Shown: in pieces, positions 23,111 to 32,247 of the stretch
Layout: each line of letters opens with the position of its first letter
Position numbering within the stretch: the stretch's first letter is position 1
NCBI GenBank assembly: GCA_019241305.1
Contig: JAFAXE010000034.1
Span: 1-50,711, forward strand
DNA: 50,711 bases
Source: Vulcanimicrobiota bacterium
GTDB taxonomy: Bacteria > Vulcanimicrobiota > Vulcanimicrobiia > Vulcanimicrobiales > Vulcanimicrobiaceae
Direction: 5' to 3'
Notes under the pieces: generated by a model
What the model was told of the DNA's origin: nothing
The model's database searches: none
Seen by the model: the letters and a program-made list of their open reading frames with translations, nothing else
Position numbers and translations under genes: made by a program

Positions 23111-23914
23111 ATGAAGACGTTTGTGGCAGCCGATGGCGCCCCGCTTTCCTTTAAAGAGTGGGCCGGCGGCGCACCGCCCGTCGTGCTGGTCCATGGCTGG
23201 CAATCGACCGGGGCGACCTGGGACGCGATGGCGCGATTCCTCTCACCGAGGCATCGAACGCTGGCCCTCGACTTGCGCGGGTGCGGCGCGTCGGCCGACG
23301 CCCAGGGACCGTACACCGTCGAACAGGCAAGCGATGACGTCGCGGAGTTCCTCTGCCAGGTCGTTAGCAGGCGCGCCGTCGTTGCGGGCCACTCGATGGG
23401 CGGCGCGATCGCGCTTCGCCTCGCGGTCGATCACCGCGAGCTGCTGGCCGGGATCGTCCTGATCGCTCCCGTTCCGCCGAGCGGCTTAGCGCTGCCGCCG
23501 AAAGCGGACGAGATCTTTCGGTCCACAGCCGGAAACCGTACGAACTTTGCGCGCTGGCTCAAACGCCAATCGCTGGCGCCTTTACCCGAGGAACAGTTTT
23601 CCGCACTCGTGGAAGCCGCAGCAACGATCCGGCCGGAGGTGGCGATCGAAAGTTATGAATCGTGGACCCACCTCGATTTTGCCGACGCAGCACGCGGGAT
23701 CACGACGCCGACGCTCGTGCTTCCGGGGGAGGCCGACAGTCCCAACTTAACGCCCGAGCGTTTAACGGAAACGGTTCTTTCGCTCGTCCGGAATTCGCAG
23801 ATGACCGTCATCGAACGCTGCGGACATTACGTTCCGCTCGAGCAACCGGAGGCGGCCGCCGCAGCGATTCACCGCTTCGCCCGGGAACTACCGTACGATC
23901 AGCTTCCCGGCTGA
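23111..23914 (+). CDS. Alpha/beta hydrolase
   Basis: A cytoplasmic hydrolase of 267 residues with the fold's landmarks: HGW oxyanion region (28-30), nucleophile elbow GHSMGG with Ser95, an acidic residue in LPGEADSPN, and the C-terminal CGHYVP with the catalytic His. It resembles haloperoxidase/lactonase-type enzymes; the substrate cannot be inferred. The ATG at 23111 is preferred, although the frame extends to a GTG at 23075 that would run through the Crp operator. No Shine-Dalgarno sequence precedes it. It is divergent from the Crp-family gene and overlaps the convergent macroglobulin gene by 27 bases. Confidence 0.88.
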   Translation: MKTFVAADGAPLSFKEWAGGAPPVVLVHGWQSTGATWDAMARFLSPRHRTLALDLRGCGASADAQGPYTVEQASDDVAEFLCQVVSRRAVVAGHSMGGAIALRLAVDHRELLAGIVLIAPVPPSGLALPPKADEIFRSTAGNRTNFARWLKRQSLAPLPEEQFSALVEAAATIRPEVAIESYESWTHLDFADAARGITTPTLVLPGEADSPNLTPERLTETVLSLVRNSQMTVIERCGHYVPLEQPEAAAAAIHRFARELPYDQLPG

Positions 23915-26900
23915 CGTGCGGCCGAATTCTTCGGGCGCGCGTTCCAAGTAGACGTTCGCGGCCGGCCACGCGTAGTTTCCGGGCGTCACCGAGCGTACGA
24001 GGTAATGCATGGCGTAGACGCCCGGATTCAGATGGCGTGCAAACGCCTCGACGCGGTCGTGATAGATTTGCTGATAATCGATCTCCCAGTTGTCGGTTCG
24101 AGCATGAACGGCTTGCGAGGACGTCAGGAAGCTCGTATCGACCGCTTCTAAACCGGCTGCGAGCGGATCGACGATGGTCACGCGATCGACGGCGTGGTCG
24201 GTAATGATGCGGTCTTCGACTTCGAAGACGCTCGCGGGTTTGACATCCAGTGTGGAAGCCGGACCGAGCCCGAACGTCGCAAGGATTGGATCGCTGCCCG
24301 CAGCGCGGACGATGCGGTCGAGCCGCAGTCCCTGATAGCGTCCAGGAGCGTCTTCGGCGACGCGGTAGCGATAGGAGACCGCGTACCGCAGCGTCCCCGA
24401 GCCGCGCTTCTCCAGCACGACGTCGCTTTGGCCGCGCGGTACGTCGCGGATGGGAAGCGCAACCGACAGCTGAGTCGAACGGTAGCCTGCGAAGCTGAAC
24501 GAACGCCGGTACGCCGTTCCCACACTGAGCGTGCCGTGAAAGTCCGGCGGCGCCGGCTGTAGTGAGGCGTATGCGACCACCGCGTCCAGCGCCGAAGCGT
24601 TGGCGCACCCACAGCCCCACGTTCCGTCCTGTTGCAAGCCGACGAGCGCGTTGACGCTGCCATCGATGAGGTCGAGTGGTGCCCGCGTCGCAACGAGAAA
24701 CCGAACGGCGGCACTTTGCTCCTCGACGCCGGCGTAATTCGCCGTTACGGTCGTCGTGCGTGCCGTTTGCGCGAGTTGTCCTTGCAGCGACGCCGCGAGG
24801 CGCGCCGCGTCAGCGTGCCATCCCGGCAGCCGCCGCAAAAGCCGAGCGAGCGTGAAGCGCTCGCTTGTCGTGAGGTGATCGGACTGTGCCACGATCTCGC
24901 TCAAAAAATCACTGCGAACTTCGCCATTTTCTGCTAGCGCGGCCAAGGTCGCGAGCCGAACTTCGCTCCGTTCCGGCTCCTTCTTGAAACCGCCGTGCGC
25001 CGCTGGATTGCGCAGCGTGCGAAGCAAGGCAGTACGCAAGCGCGAAAGAACCACGCCGGCGGATTCGAAACCCGCAGACCGGGCATGAGCAAGCGCGGCA
25101 TAGGCCGCCGCATCGAGGAATGGCTCCGACGACGTCGCACCGGGCCATTCGGCAATGCCGCCGTCGTTGGCCAGCGTCGTCAAGAGCGCGATCGCGCTCG
25201 TTACGGCTTGGCGCTGTTCGCTGCTTTGCGGTTGCCGGTACGTACGCGCCAGCAGGAGCCCGTCCGCCGCGACGTCGAGACGGCTCACGACGCTCCACCC
25301 AAAACCACTGTCGTCATCGAGCGCCTGACGGACCGCCTCGGCGACGTTGGGAACGATCGTGCTGGCAAGCTCCGCATCGAGGCCGCCCGCATCATTTGGG
25401 ACCGACGTAGAGACCGAGAGCGGGATCGCGACGCGATCGCGCGTGACGCCAGTTTCGACGACGCTTTCCAGCACGTCGGAGGTACGGACGAGAAACGGGA
25501 CGGCGAACGCGTCGGTGTTTCCAGCGAGCGCCGTGCGAAACTCCATGCGGCCTTGTGCGGGCGAGGTGACGCGCATGCCAAAGCGGTACGCCGCGACGCC
25601 TTGCGGCGCGTCCGTATCGAGCGACGCCGACGGCGAAAGCGTCCCGTTGTTCGAAAACGTCAGGCCCCCCGACACCGAACCAGCGATGCGTAACGTGCCG
25701 GCCGCTTTGGCGGTGTTGGTCACCGAAACGCCGCCGTTGAGCGTGTCGCCGGGACGGGCAAACTGGGGAGCAACGGGATTGGCGATGAGCGGCTTCGTCG
25801 TCAAGAACGTGTTCTCGCCGTTCCCAAAGCGCGCATCGCGCGTGAAGGCGAGCGCCATGATGCGCCACGTCGTAAGATCGTCCGGAAGAACGAAGCGAGC
25901 TTCTGCGACGCCGTCCGACCCGGTACGCAGCTTTCCGTTAAAATAGGCGATGGGTTTGAACTGCGTGCGGACACGCGTGTCCCCGGCACCCGCCATGAGT
26001 CCACCGCCGTAGCCGTAGCCTTTTTCTCGTGGACGCGTGAGCGCGTTCAAGACGACGTTGGTCCGGCTATCGGCAAACCGCGTCGAGATCGACTGCTCGG
26101 CGTACACGGTGTTGATCAGATCAGGTGGGCGATAACCTGTCAATTGCAGAACGGCATCGTTGACGACCATCAGCGCAACCTCACCGCTGATCGGCCTCCC
26201 GAGGTCATCGGTGAGCCGCACCTCGACGCGTTGTGGCGAACCCGGCGCGGCGGACTTCTGCGTTGGTTTGAGCGCGATCTTCACGACCTTGCCGTCGAGT
26301 TTCGTGGCAAATGCCGCAAAGCCGATGCGCGCAAGTTGGTCGAGTCCCTTGGGGACACCGCGCGAGAGTGGCGGTCCGCGCCGGATCAGCAGCGCCTCCA
26401 CGGAGGCGTTCGGAAGCATCGTTTCAGCGACGCGAAATTGCACGCGCGGCGCGGAGCCCTTGACGATTCGCCGCTCGTGATACAAAACGCCGGAGCGAAT
26501 GACGGCGAAGTCCAATTCGGCTTCGTCGTACGGCGAGGCGATGACGGCCGTCGCCAGTTCACCGGGCCTGTACGAGGTTTTGTCCAACTTCACCGGAAGG
26601 CGATTCCCCTCGCTACTCCACTCGGCGGCACCGTTACCGGAGACCCACAGCGAGTGATCGGTCGCGGTCGCATCGTCCTTGGCATCGGAGAAGTTTGCGC
26701 GGATGCGGTATTCACCCGGCTCGCGCGGGGTCAGCAGCGCGGTCTGCGCTTCGGCTGCGCTGGTGAGGTCGCGCTGGTTGACTGTGGTGTATTGCGCAGA
26801 TTCCTGCGGTGCCAGGCCGCCTTCGATGAGGCGCGTCGCTTGGGCGAACGTCCGGCGTTGCAAGACCACGCGCAGCGACCTTCCAGCAATGGGCTTCGCT

Positions 26901-29605
26901 TGCGGGCTCACGACCAAGACCTTGATGCTCACCGGCGCACCGGCGTTCGCGACGAAGTCGCCGTTTAGGCCGATGAGCGATGAGGACGGGAGCGCCGTAA
27001 AGGTCTTGGAGTCGCTGACCGCCACGTTCGCCACATCGGTCGTCTGCACGTCGACCCGGTAACTCATCGGGAAGGGAAGGTCGGCCTTCACCGGGACGTC
27101 AAACGCCACCGCTCCGTTTTGCCCGATCGCGACGTCGCGCTGCAAGACGTCGCCGGAAACGGTAGGTTCTTCTTCCGGATACAGCCAGACGCGGCCGAAA
27201 TCCCACGACTCGAAACCAGGGGGCGTAAAATACGTGCGCTGGCGCGTCACGGTTTCTTGCACGCGTCCACCACCGACCGGTGCGCCGAACAGATATTCAC
27301 TCTTTGCGGAGGCGCGCACCGTCGAACCAGCGGCGGCGCTCGAGCGGTCCAGGCTCAGAGAAACACGGAAGTTTGGTGGCTTGAACTCAGCGACGCGGAA
27401 CGAGCCATCGAGGGCTTCGCCGTTGGAAGCGCGCGCGTGCAGGGTGTAATAGCCAAGCTCCTGATCGCGTGCAAGCGGAAGCGCGAGAGAGAATACGCCG
27501 AATTCATCCGGGACAGCGTTTCCCAATGAGCGCTTCGCCCCGCTGGGAGATTCCAGCGTCAATGCATACGTGCCGGCGCGACCGCGTCCTAGTGCACCGT
27601 TCGTGACAAAATACGCAAGGCCGCTAAAATACGCCGTCTCGCCTGGTTGGTACAGGGAGCGATCCGATGCGATGACGCCGCGTGGCTCGGGTTCGCCCGC
27701 GGACCAGCCGCCGTTCAGCCCGTCCTCATAGCTCCCGCTCCAGGAATCGGTTCGGACGGAAGCCCAGTCGGCACCGTCGCGTGCGATGACGAGAAGATTG
27801 GGCGCCTCCGTTGCCGAGGTGCTCGTTGCGGCACAGGCAGCAAACGTCGCTCCGTCGAGCCGCCACGTTCCGTTCCGATCCGCGGTTCCGGAAGCGCAGG
27901 GCTCCGGCGGCGGACGCGGCTTCCCGGCAAAGGCTTGCAGGTCCGTGCGCGATTCGTACACCGTGATGCGCGCGTTTGGAACGGGTGAGCCATCCGAGAG
28001 ACGGTTCACCTGCACGACACCGGCATGCGGAAACCATTGCGCGAAAACGCCCAGGTTCGTGAGCTGAACCGTACCATAAAATTCAGGCTGCGCCCAGGCG
28101 AGTTTGTGCGAATCCGTAGGGTACCGATTCGTCCTTCCGCGTACGCCGTAGGCGAGCATCCCCGTCGTTCCGCGGAGCTCCGCGCGAAGCGGGATCGCCG
28201 TGACCGTTTCGACATTGTTGCGCTCGGACAGGGCGGTAGAACGCCAACTCGATGCCGGGGGGGCGAGCGATGGTTGTCCTTCGCCGGTGGGCTGCGCATC
28301 CGTTGCATCGACCAAATCAACGGGCTGCACCAGTCGGAACGCCGTCTCGAAGCGGCGCTCCGGCAAATTCGTCGCATACACGTTTAACTGCAGGTTGCGG
28401 TCTGCCGGAAAGATATTCGTGCCTGCCGGCGCCCACAAGTCTGCAGCGAGATCGCTCGTTTCAAATGTCGCAGTGATGGTCTTTGAGAGCGTCTGCCCAA
28501 AGGCGTCGCGTAACGACGAATCGACGCCGATCGTGTACCGTGTGCGCGGCGTAAGACCGGCTGAACCGATGCGGATCCAAGGATCACCGTCGTTCGCCTC
28601 AACGAGAAGCGGGTGCGGTGCCGGAAGGACGTGCACCGCGGCGCGGGCGGAGTCGGCGTTCAAGGGATTGGTGAAGTCGAGTTGTGGAGCACCGCCGGAA
28701 AAGCGGCCGATTCCATTCGAATCGGCGGGGCGCTCGTACGGCTCGAGATGCGTAAATTCGAGTGCTCCGCGGGTACGAAGATGCCCCGTGAACGACTGCG
28801 TCGAGGAAAGGTTGCCGGCCGCCGGCGCCACGCCGGAGGCGACGACGACCCGGTACGCCCTGCCCGCCTCGAGCGCGGCGCGCGGCGTGAGCACGTACGT
28901 AAAGTTTGGCGTCTCGCGTTCGCCCTGTGCATCGCTTGCGTCTTGCGGCAAGGGTGTGGGACTCGCGGTCGCTTCGGCAACCGCGACACCGATCGGAGAC
29001 GCGCTCGAGGCGTTTTCGGGGACGAGCTGCGTTCGTGCCGCCAGGCTCGTTTGATCGACCGCAGCGGTCGACGAGATGCCAAATTGCGGACGAAGACCAA
29101 CGACCGGAGGTTGTGCGTCCGTCTCTTGTGCGGGAAGCCCGCTGAGCTGCAAGTCGGTGGTACGAAATGTCCAGGCGAGATCGCGATCGAGGCGGTCTCC
29201 TGCGAGGTCTGCGAGTCCGCGGCGCAACGTCACACGAAACCGCGTCGCCGACGGCAGCGGGGCGTCGGCCTCGTACGCGACGAGGCGTGGCGTGTAGACG
29301 ACGAACCGTCCAGGGACCGCAGGCTCGAGCTCAAAAGCGCTCAGGATCGCAGCCCGGTCGGCCGACGAAAGCGCCTCAACTTTCACGACGTCGCGCGTGA
29401 AGCGTACGCGAATCTGCGCGTTTTCATCGCTGCCGCCAACGGGAGAGACCTGCGTGATCCAGGCCGGCAGCACCGGTGCCGGCAGCGCTGAAATCGCCGG
29501 CACCGGAACGAGTGCGCGTCCTCCTTGCGAGGTCGTGCATGCCGCGACGGCGGTCACGAGCAACGTAACAACCAAGGCACGTGGTATCGTTCCGCGCGTC
29601 TTCAT
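23888..29605 (-). CDS. Alpha-2-macroglobulin-family lipoprotein lacking the thioester motif
   Basis: A very large periplasmic lipoprotein of 1905 residues. The N-terminus is a type II signal with lipobox VAAC and Cys23. An N-terminal Ig-like/BIG domain (about 50-160), a series of MG beta-sandwich domains, the A2M signature region (WRIMALAFTRDARFG) and the C-terminal alpha/alpha-toroid and receptor-like domains can be followed. Where thioester homologues have C-x-E-Q, this protein reads DDDSGFGWSVVSRL (about 25285-25325), so the protease-trapping thioester is absent. The ATG at 29605 follows a GTG directly. It is divergent from pbpC, 35-38 bp away. In E. coli, yfhM and pbpC are also neighbours, pointing to a shared envelope-repair or defence role. 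Confidence 0.9.
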   Translation of the reverse strand: MKTRGTIPRALVVTLLVTAVAACTTSQGGRALVPVPAISALPAPVLPAWITQVSPVGGSDENAQIRVRFTRDVVKVEALSSADRAAILSAFELEPAVPGRFVVYTPRLVAYEADAPLPSATRFRVTLRRGLADLAGDRLDRDLAWTFRTTDLQLSGLPAQETDAQPPVVGLRPQFGISSTAAVDQTSLAARTQLVPENASSASPIGVAVAEATASPTPLPQDASDAQGERETPNFTYVLTPRAALEAGRAYRVVVASGVAPAAGNLSSTQSFTGHLRTRGALEFTHLEPYERPADSNGIGRFSGGAPQLDFTNPLNADSARAAVHVLPAPHPLLVEANDGDPWIRIGSAGLTPRTRYTIGVDSSLRDAFGQTLSKTITATFETSDLAADLWAPAGTNIFPADRNLQLNVYATNLPERRFETAFRLVQPVDLVDATDAQPTGEGQPSLAPPASSWRSTALSERNNVETVTAIPLRAELRGTTGMLAYGVRGRTNRYPTDSHKLAWAQPEFYGTVQLTNLGVFAQWFPHAGVVQVNRLSDGSPVPNARITVYESRTDLQAFAGKPRPPPEPCASGTADRNGTWRLDGATFAACAATSTSATEAPNLLVIARDGADWASVRTDSWSGSYEDGLNGGWSAGEPEPRGVIASDRSLYQPGETAYFSGLAYFVTNGALGRGRAGTYALTLESPSGAKRSLGNAVPDEFGVFSLALPLARDQELGYYTLHARASNGEALDGSFRVAEFKPPNFRVSLSLDRSSAAAGSTVRASAKSEYLFGAPVGGGRVQETVTRQRTYFTPPGFESWDFGRVWLYPEEEPTVSGDVLQRDVAIGQNGAVAFDVPVKADLPFPMSYRVDVQTTDVANVAVSDSKTFTALPSSSLIGLNGDFVANAGAPVSIKVLVVSPQAKPIAGRSLRVVLQRRTFAQATRLIEGGLAPQESAQYTTVNQRDLTSAAEAQTALLTPREPGEYRIRANFSDAKDDATATDHSLWVSGNGAAEWSSEGNRLPVKLDKTSYRPGELATAVIASPYDEAELDFAVIRSGVLYHERRIVKGSAPRVQFRVAETMLPNASVEALLIRRGPPLSRGVPKGLDQLARIGFAAFATKLDGKVVKIALKPTQKSAAPGSPQRVEVRLTDDLGRPISGEVALMVVNDAVLQLTGYRPPDLINTVYAEQSISTRFADSRTNVVLNALTRPREKGYGYGGGLMAGAGDTRVRTQFKPIAYFNGKLRTGSDGVAEARFVLPDDLTTWRIMALAFTRDARFGNGENTFLTTKPLIANPVAPQFARPGDTLNGGVSVTNTAKAAGTLRIAGSVSGGLTFSNNGTLSPSASLDTDAPQGVAAYRFGMRVTSPAQGRMEFRTALAGNTDAFAVPFLVRTSDVLESVVETGVTRDRVAIPLSVSTSVPNDAGGLDAELASTIVPNVAEAVRQALDDDSGFGWSVVSRLDVAADGLLLARTYRQPQSSEQRQAVTSAIALLTTLANDGGIAEWPGATSSEPFLDAAAYAALAHARSAGFESAGVVLSRLRTALLRTLRNPAAHGGFKKEPERSEVRLATLAALAENGEVRSDFLSEIVAQSDHLTTSERFTLARLLRRLPGWHADAARLAASLQGQLAQTARTTTVTANYAGVEEQSAAVRFLVATRAPLDLIDGSVNALVGLQQDGTWGCGCANASALDAVVAYASLQPAPPDFHGTLSVGTAYRRSFSFAGYRSTQLSVALPIRDVPRGQSDVVLEKRGSGTLRYAVSYRYRVAEDAPGRYQGLRLDRIVRAAGSDPILATFGLGPASTLDVKPASVFEVEDRIITDHAVDRVTIVDPLAAGLEAVDTSFLTSSQAVHARTDNWEIDYQQIYHDRVEAFARHLNPGVYAMHYLVRSVTPGNYAWPAANVYLERAPEEFGRTSAGKLIVR

Positions 29606-29643
29606 CACCGCAAAGATTCACGCAGGCGTCGCACTGACCTCGC

Positions 29644-31878
29644 GTGAAGCCCCCAATCTTGCCAAGGCGACCAGTGAACGCGCCGCTTCAACGCTCCGTG
29701 ACGATTGTCGTGGGGCTCGTACTCACGGTGTTGGCGCTGGAATTCCGGCCGATGCCGCTCCCGCAGGAAAAGGGCCGTGCACTCGAATTCGTCGACCGCA
29801 ACGGTCTCGAGTTAGGAACGATCCTTTCGCGCGACTCGACGCATACCGCCTTCGTTCCGATCGACGACATCGCGCCGGCGTTCATCGGCGCGATTGTAGC
29901 GGCTGAGGATCAGCGCTTTTTCTGGCATGGTCCAATCGACGCGCAGGGCGCCCTGCGGGCGTTCGGCGATGCGATCCGACGCCATGCAGTCCCGGCCGGA
30001 GCATCGACCCTCTCGATGCAGTTGGCGCGACTGCTTCATCCGGTCGGTGGGGGTCTCTTCGGACGCGTTGAGGAGACCGTTATGGCTGCCCGGCTCGAAG
30101 CCGGCCATTCCAAACGCGAGATTCTGGAAGCGTACTGCAATCGCGTTCCGATGGGCGGGAACATCTATGGCGTCGAAGCAGCGGCGTTGACGTACTTCGG
30201 CGTGCACGCTCGCGAACTCGACGTCGCGCAGGCCGCATTGCTTGCCGCGATTCCGAACGACCCGGCTCGTTTGGAGCCGCGTGCGCATTGGAAAACCGTG
30301 CGCCTTCGCGAACGGCTGATTCTCGAGCGCATGGTTGCACAGGGTCGTCTGAAGCCGGACGATGCGAGAAATGCGATCGAGGAACAGCTCACGCTGCGGC
30401 CGCAAGGCGCCGGGATCATCGCGGCTCCGCACCTGCAGTTCGCGCTCCTTTCCCAGGTGCCGGCGAACGTCACGGTCGCGCACACGACGATCGACCGGCC
30501 GTTGCAGCAGTTTGTGGAAACGCAACTGCGCGCGGTCGTCGGCGCGCTCGCATCGCACGACGTCCGCGATGGCGCGGCACTCGTCGTCGACAACCGGAGT
30601 GGTGACGTTCTCGCCTACGCGGGAAGTCCGAATTATTTCTCGGAAGCGGCGTTGGGACGAAACGACGGCGTTCAAGCGCTTCGCCAGCCCGGTTCGGCGT
30701 TGAAGCCGTTCCTGTACGAGCTCGCGCTCGAACGTCGCACCATCCGGCCGAACACGATTCTGCTGGATGCTCCCGTTTCGTATGCGATTCGCGACGGGCA
30801 GCTGTACCAACCGGTCGACTACGCGGGACGCTTTTTGGGACCGGTGCGGGTTCGGATCGCCCTCGCCAATTCGCTCAACGTCCCGGCGGTTCGCGTTCTC
30901 GAACGTACCGGCGTCAGCAACTTTCTCCAGCGGCTGCATGAGTTTGGTTTCAGGCACTTGGACCGCGCGCCGGAGTATTACGGTCTCGGCCTGACGCTCG
31001 GCGGCGGAGAGGTGTCTCTGTATGAGCTGACCCGCGCGTACGTCGCGATGGCTCGCGGCGGCCAGCGCGTCACGCTCAACCTCTTTGCGCACGCTGCGCC
31101 GGTTCAGCGTATGCTGGAAACCCGGCCAGCGGCCGCGTGGAACGTTGTCACCGACATGTTGGCGGACCACTACGCGCGCGCCGAGGCTTTCGGGGTCGAT
31201 TCCATTCTTGCGCTACCGTTTCCGGCGGCGGTAAAGACGGGTACGTCGTCCGACTTTCGTGATACCTGGACAGTCGGGTTCACGCGCGACTACACCGTTG
31301 GCGTTTGGGTTGGAAACTTCGACGGGACCCCGATGCGCGACGTTTCAGGCGTCACCGGGGCCGCCCCACTGTGGAACCGCATCATGCTGCATCTGCACGA
31401 GCGGAGCGAGCCTCGTGGCTTCGACGCGCCCCGTGGCTATCGCCGCGTTCCGATCTGCGCGACGACCGGAAGACGTCCGCAGCCAAGCTGCGCCATCGTC
31501 GTCAGCGAATGGCTCGACACAACGGATCTGCGGCGCTATGAGGCAGCGACTCCCGAGCATAAAGGGAGCACAGCGCCCTTCGCCATCGTGTTTCCCCACG
31601 ACGGCGATCGCTTCGCGCTCATCGCGCATGGTGGCGAGCAGCGCATCGATATCGCCCTCGCGCCGGCGCGTGACGCGGCAGACGCGGTGACGGTGGACCG
31701 CCGCGCTGTCGATCGCGTCGGCGAGGCGTTCAGATGGCCCCTGCACTTGGGAAGACACGATATCGTTGCCCGGCGTGGCCGCGAAGTGCGCCGCATACGC
31801 ATCACGGTCGAAACTCCTTCGCAACCGCGTCGCCCAGGTTTCACGGACGCCGCCCTCACGCAACAGCGTGCGTTCTGA
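29644..31878 (+). CDS. pbpC: Penicillin-binding protein 1C, glycosyltransferase/transpeptidase
   Basis: A bifunctional peptidoglycan synthase of 744 residues anchored by one segment (about 19-33). The GT51 domain has AAEDQRFFWHGPID with catalytic Glu88, and STLSMQLAR. The transpeptidase has the SALK serine motif, the SLN motif in ANSLNVPA, and KTGTSSDFRD. The end of the protein (about 660-744) is a beta-rich BiPBP_C-type domain, which separates PBP1C from PBP1A and 1B. The start is GTG with no good ribosome-binding site. It is paired divergently with the macroglobulin gene. Confidence 0.95.
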   Translation: MKPPILPRRPVNAPLQRSVTIVVGLVLTVLALEFRPMPLPQEKGRALEFVDRNGLELGTILSRDSTHTAFVPIDDIAPAFIGAIVAAEDQRFFWHGPIDAQGALRAFGDAIRRHAVPAGASTLSMQLARLLHPVGGGLFGRVEETVMAARLEAGHSKREILEAYCNRVPMGGNIYGVEAAALTYFGVHARELDVAQAALLAAIPNDPARLEPRAHWKTVRLRERLILERMVAQGRLKPDDARNAIEEQLTLRPQGAGIIAAPHLQFALLSQVPANVTVAHTTIDRPLQQFVETQLRAVVGALASHDVRDGAALVVDNRSGDVLAYAGSPNYFSEAALGRNDGVQALRQPGSALKPFLYELALERRTIRPNTILLDAPVSYAIRDGQLYQPVDYAGRFLGPVRVRIALANSLNVPAVRVLERTGVSNFLQRLHEFGFRHLDRAPEYYGLGLTLGGGEVSLYELTRAYVAMARGGQRVTLNLFAHAAPVQRMLETRPAAAWNVVTDMLADHYARAEAFGVDSILALPFPAAVKTGTSSDFRDTWTVGFTRDYTVGVWVGNFDGTPMRDVSGVTGAAPLWNRIMLHLHERSEPRGFDAPRGYRRVPICATTGRRPQPSCAIVVSEWLDTTDLRRYEAATPEHKGSTAPFAIVFPHDGDRFALIAHGGEQRIDIALAPARDAADAVTVDRRAVDRVGEAFRWPLHLGRHDIVARRGREVRRIRITVETPSQPRRPGFTDAALTQQRAF

Positions 31879-31921
31879 TGGTCGTTTTTCGGGAAACAAG
31901 AGGACAAATAGGAGGTATTTC

Positions 31922-32242
31922 ATGTTCGGAAATATCGAAAATATGATCTCGCAGGTCACCGGTGGACAGGTAGACCCTCAGCAACTGGAACAGGCGGCGA
32001 GCGAGCATGTTTCGGAAATGGATTCCGGTGAACTAGCAAACCATTTGCAGAATGCAGCGGACACCGCGAATCAAAACGGCAACCCCCAGGTCGCACAAGA
32101 CCTCATGAACATGGTGCAGCAACACCGCGTCGACCCCGATTCGCTCAAGAACGCCGCCGTGCAGTACCTTCGCGACAATCCCGGGGTGCTGAGCCACTTT
32201 GCGCCGCCGTTCGCTCAGGGCATCCTGAGCAAGGTTCTGTAA
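31922..32242 (+). CDS. Small acidic helical protein, unknown function
   Basis: A 106-residue protein that I do not recognise. It opens MFGNIENMISQVTGGQVDP and appears almost entirely helical, rich in Gln, Asn and Asp, and without signal or membrane segment. A repeated pattern is visible: VDPQQLEQAASEHV near 17-30 and VDPDSLKNAAVQYL near 70-83, so it may be an internal duplication. Its GGAGG ribosome-binding site (31911-31915, spacing six) is among the strongest in the window, hinting at high expression. The frame is open upstream but only this start fits. The GloVer-repeat gene follows after five bases. Confidence 0.82.
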   Translation: MFGNIENMISQVTGGQVDPQQLEQAASEHVSEMDSGELANHLQNAADTANQNGNPQVAQDLMNMVQQHRVDPDSLKNAAVQYLRDNPGVLSHFAPPFAQGILSKVL

Positions 32243-32247
32243 CGCCG

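Noticed and set aside
29812-31170. A 452-codon minus-strand open frame opposite pbpC
   Set aside because: It is the antisense of a clear PBP1C gene with all catalytic motifs, and has no ribosome-binding site.
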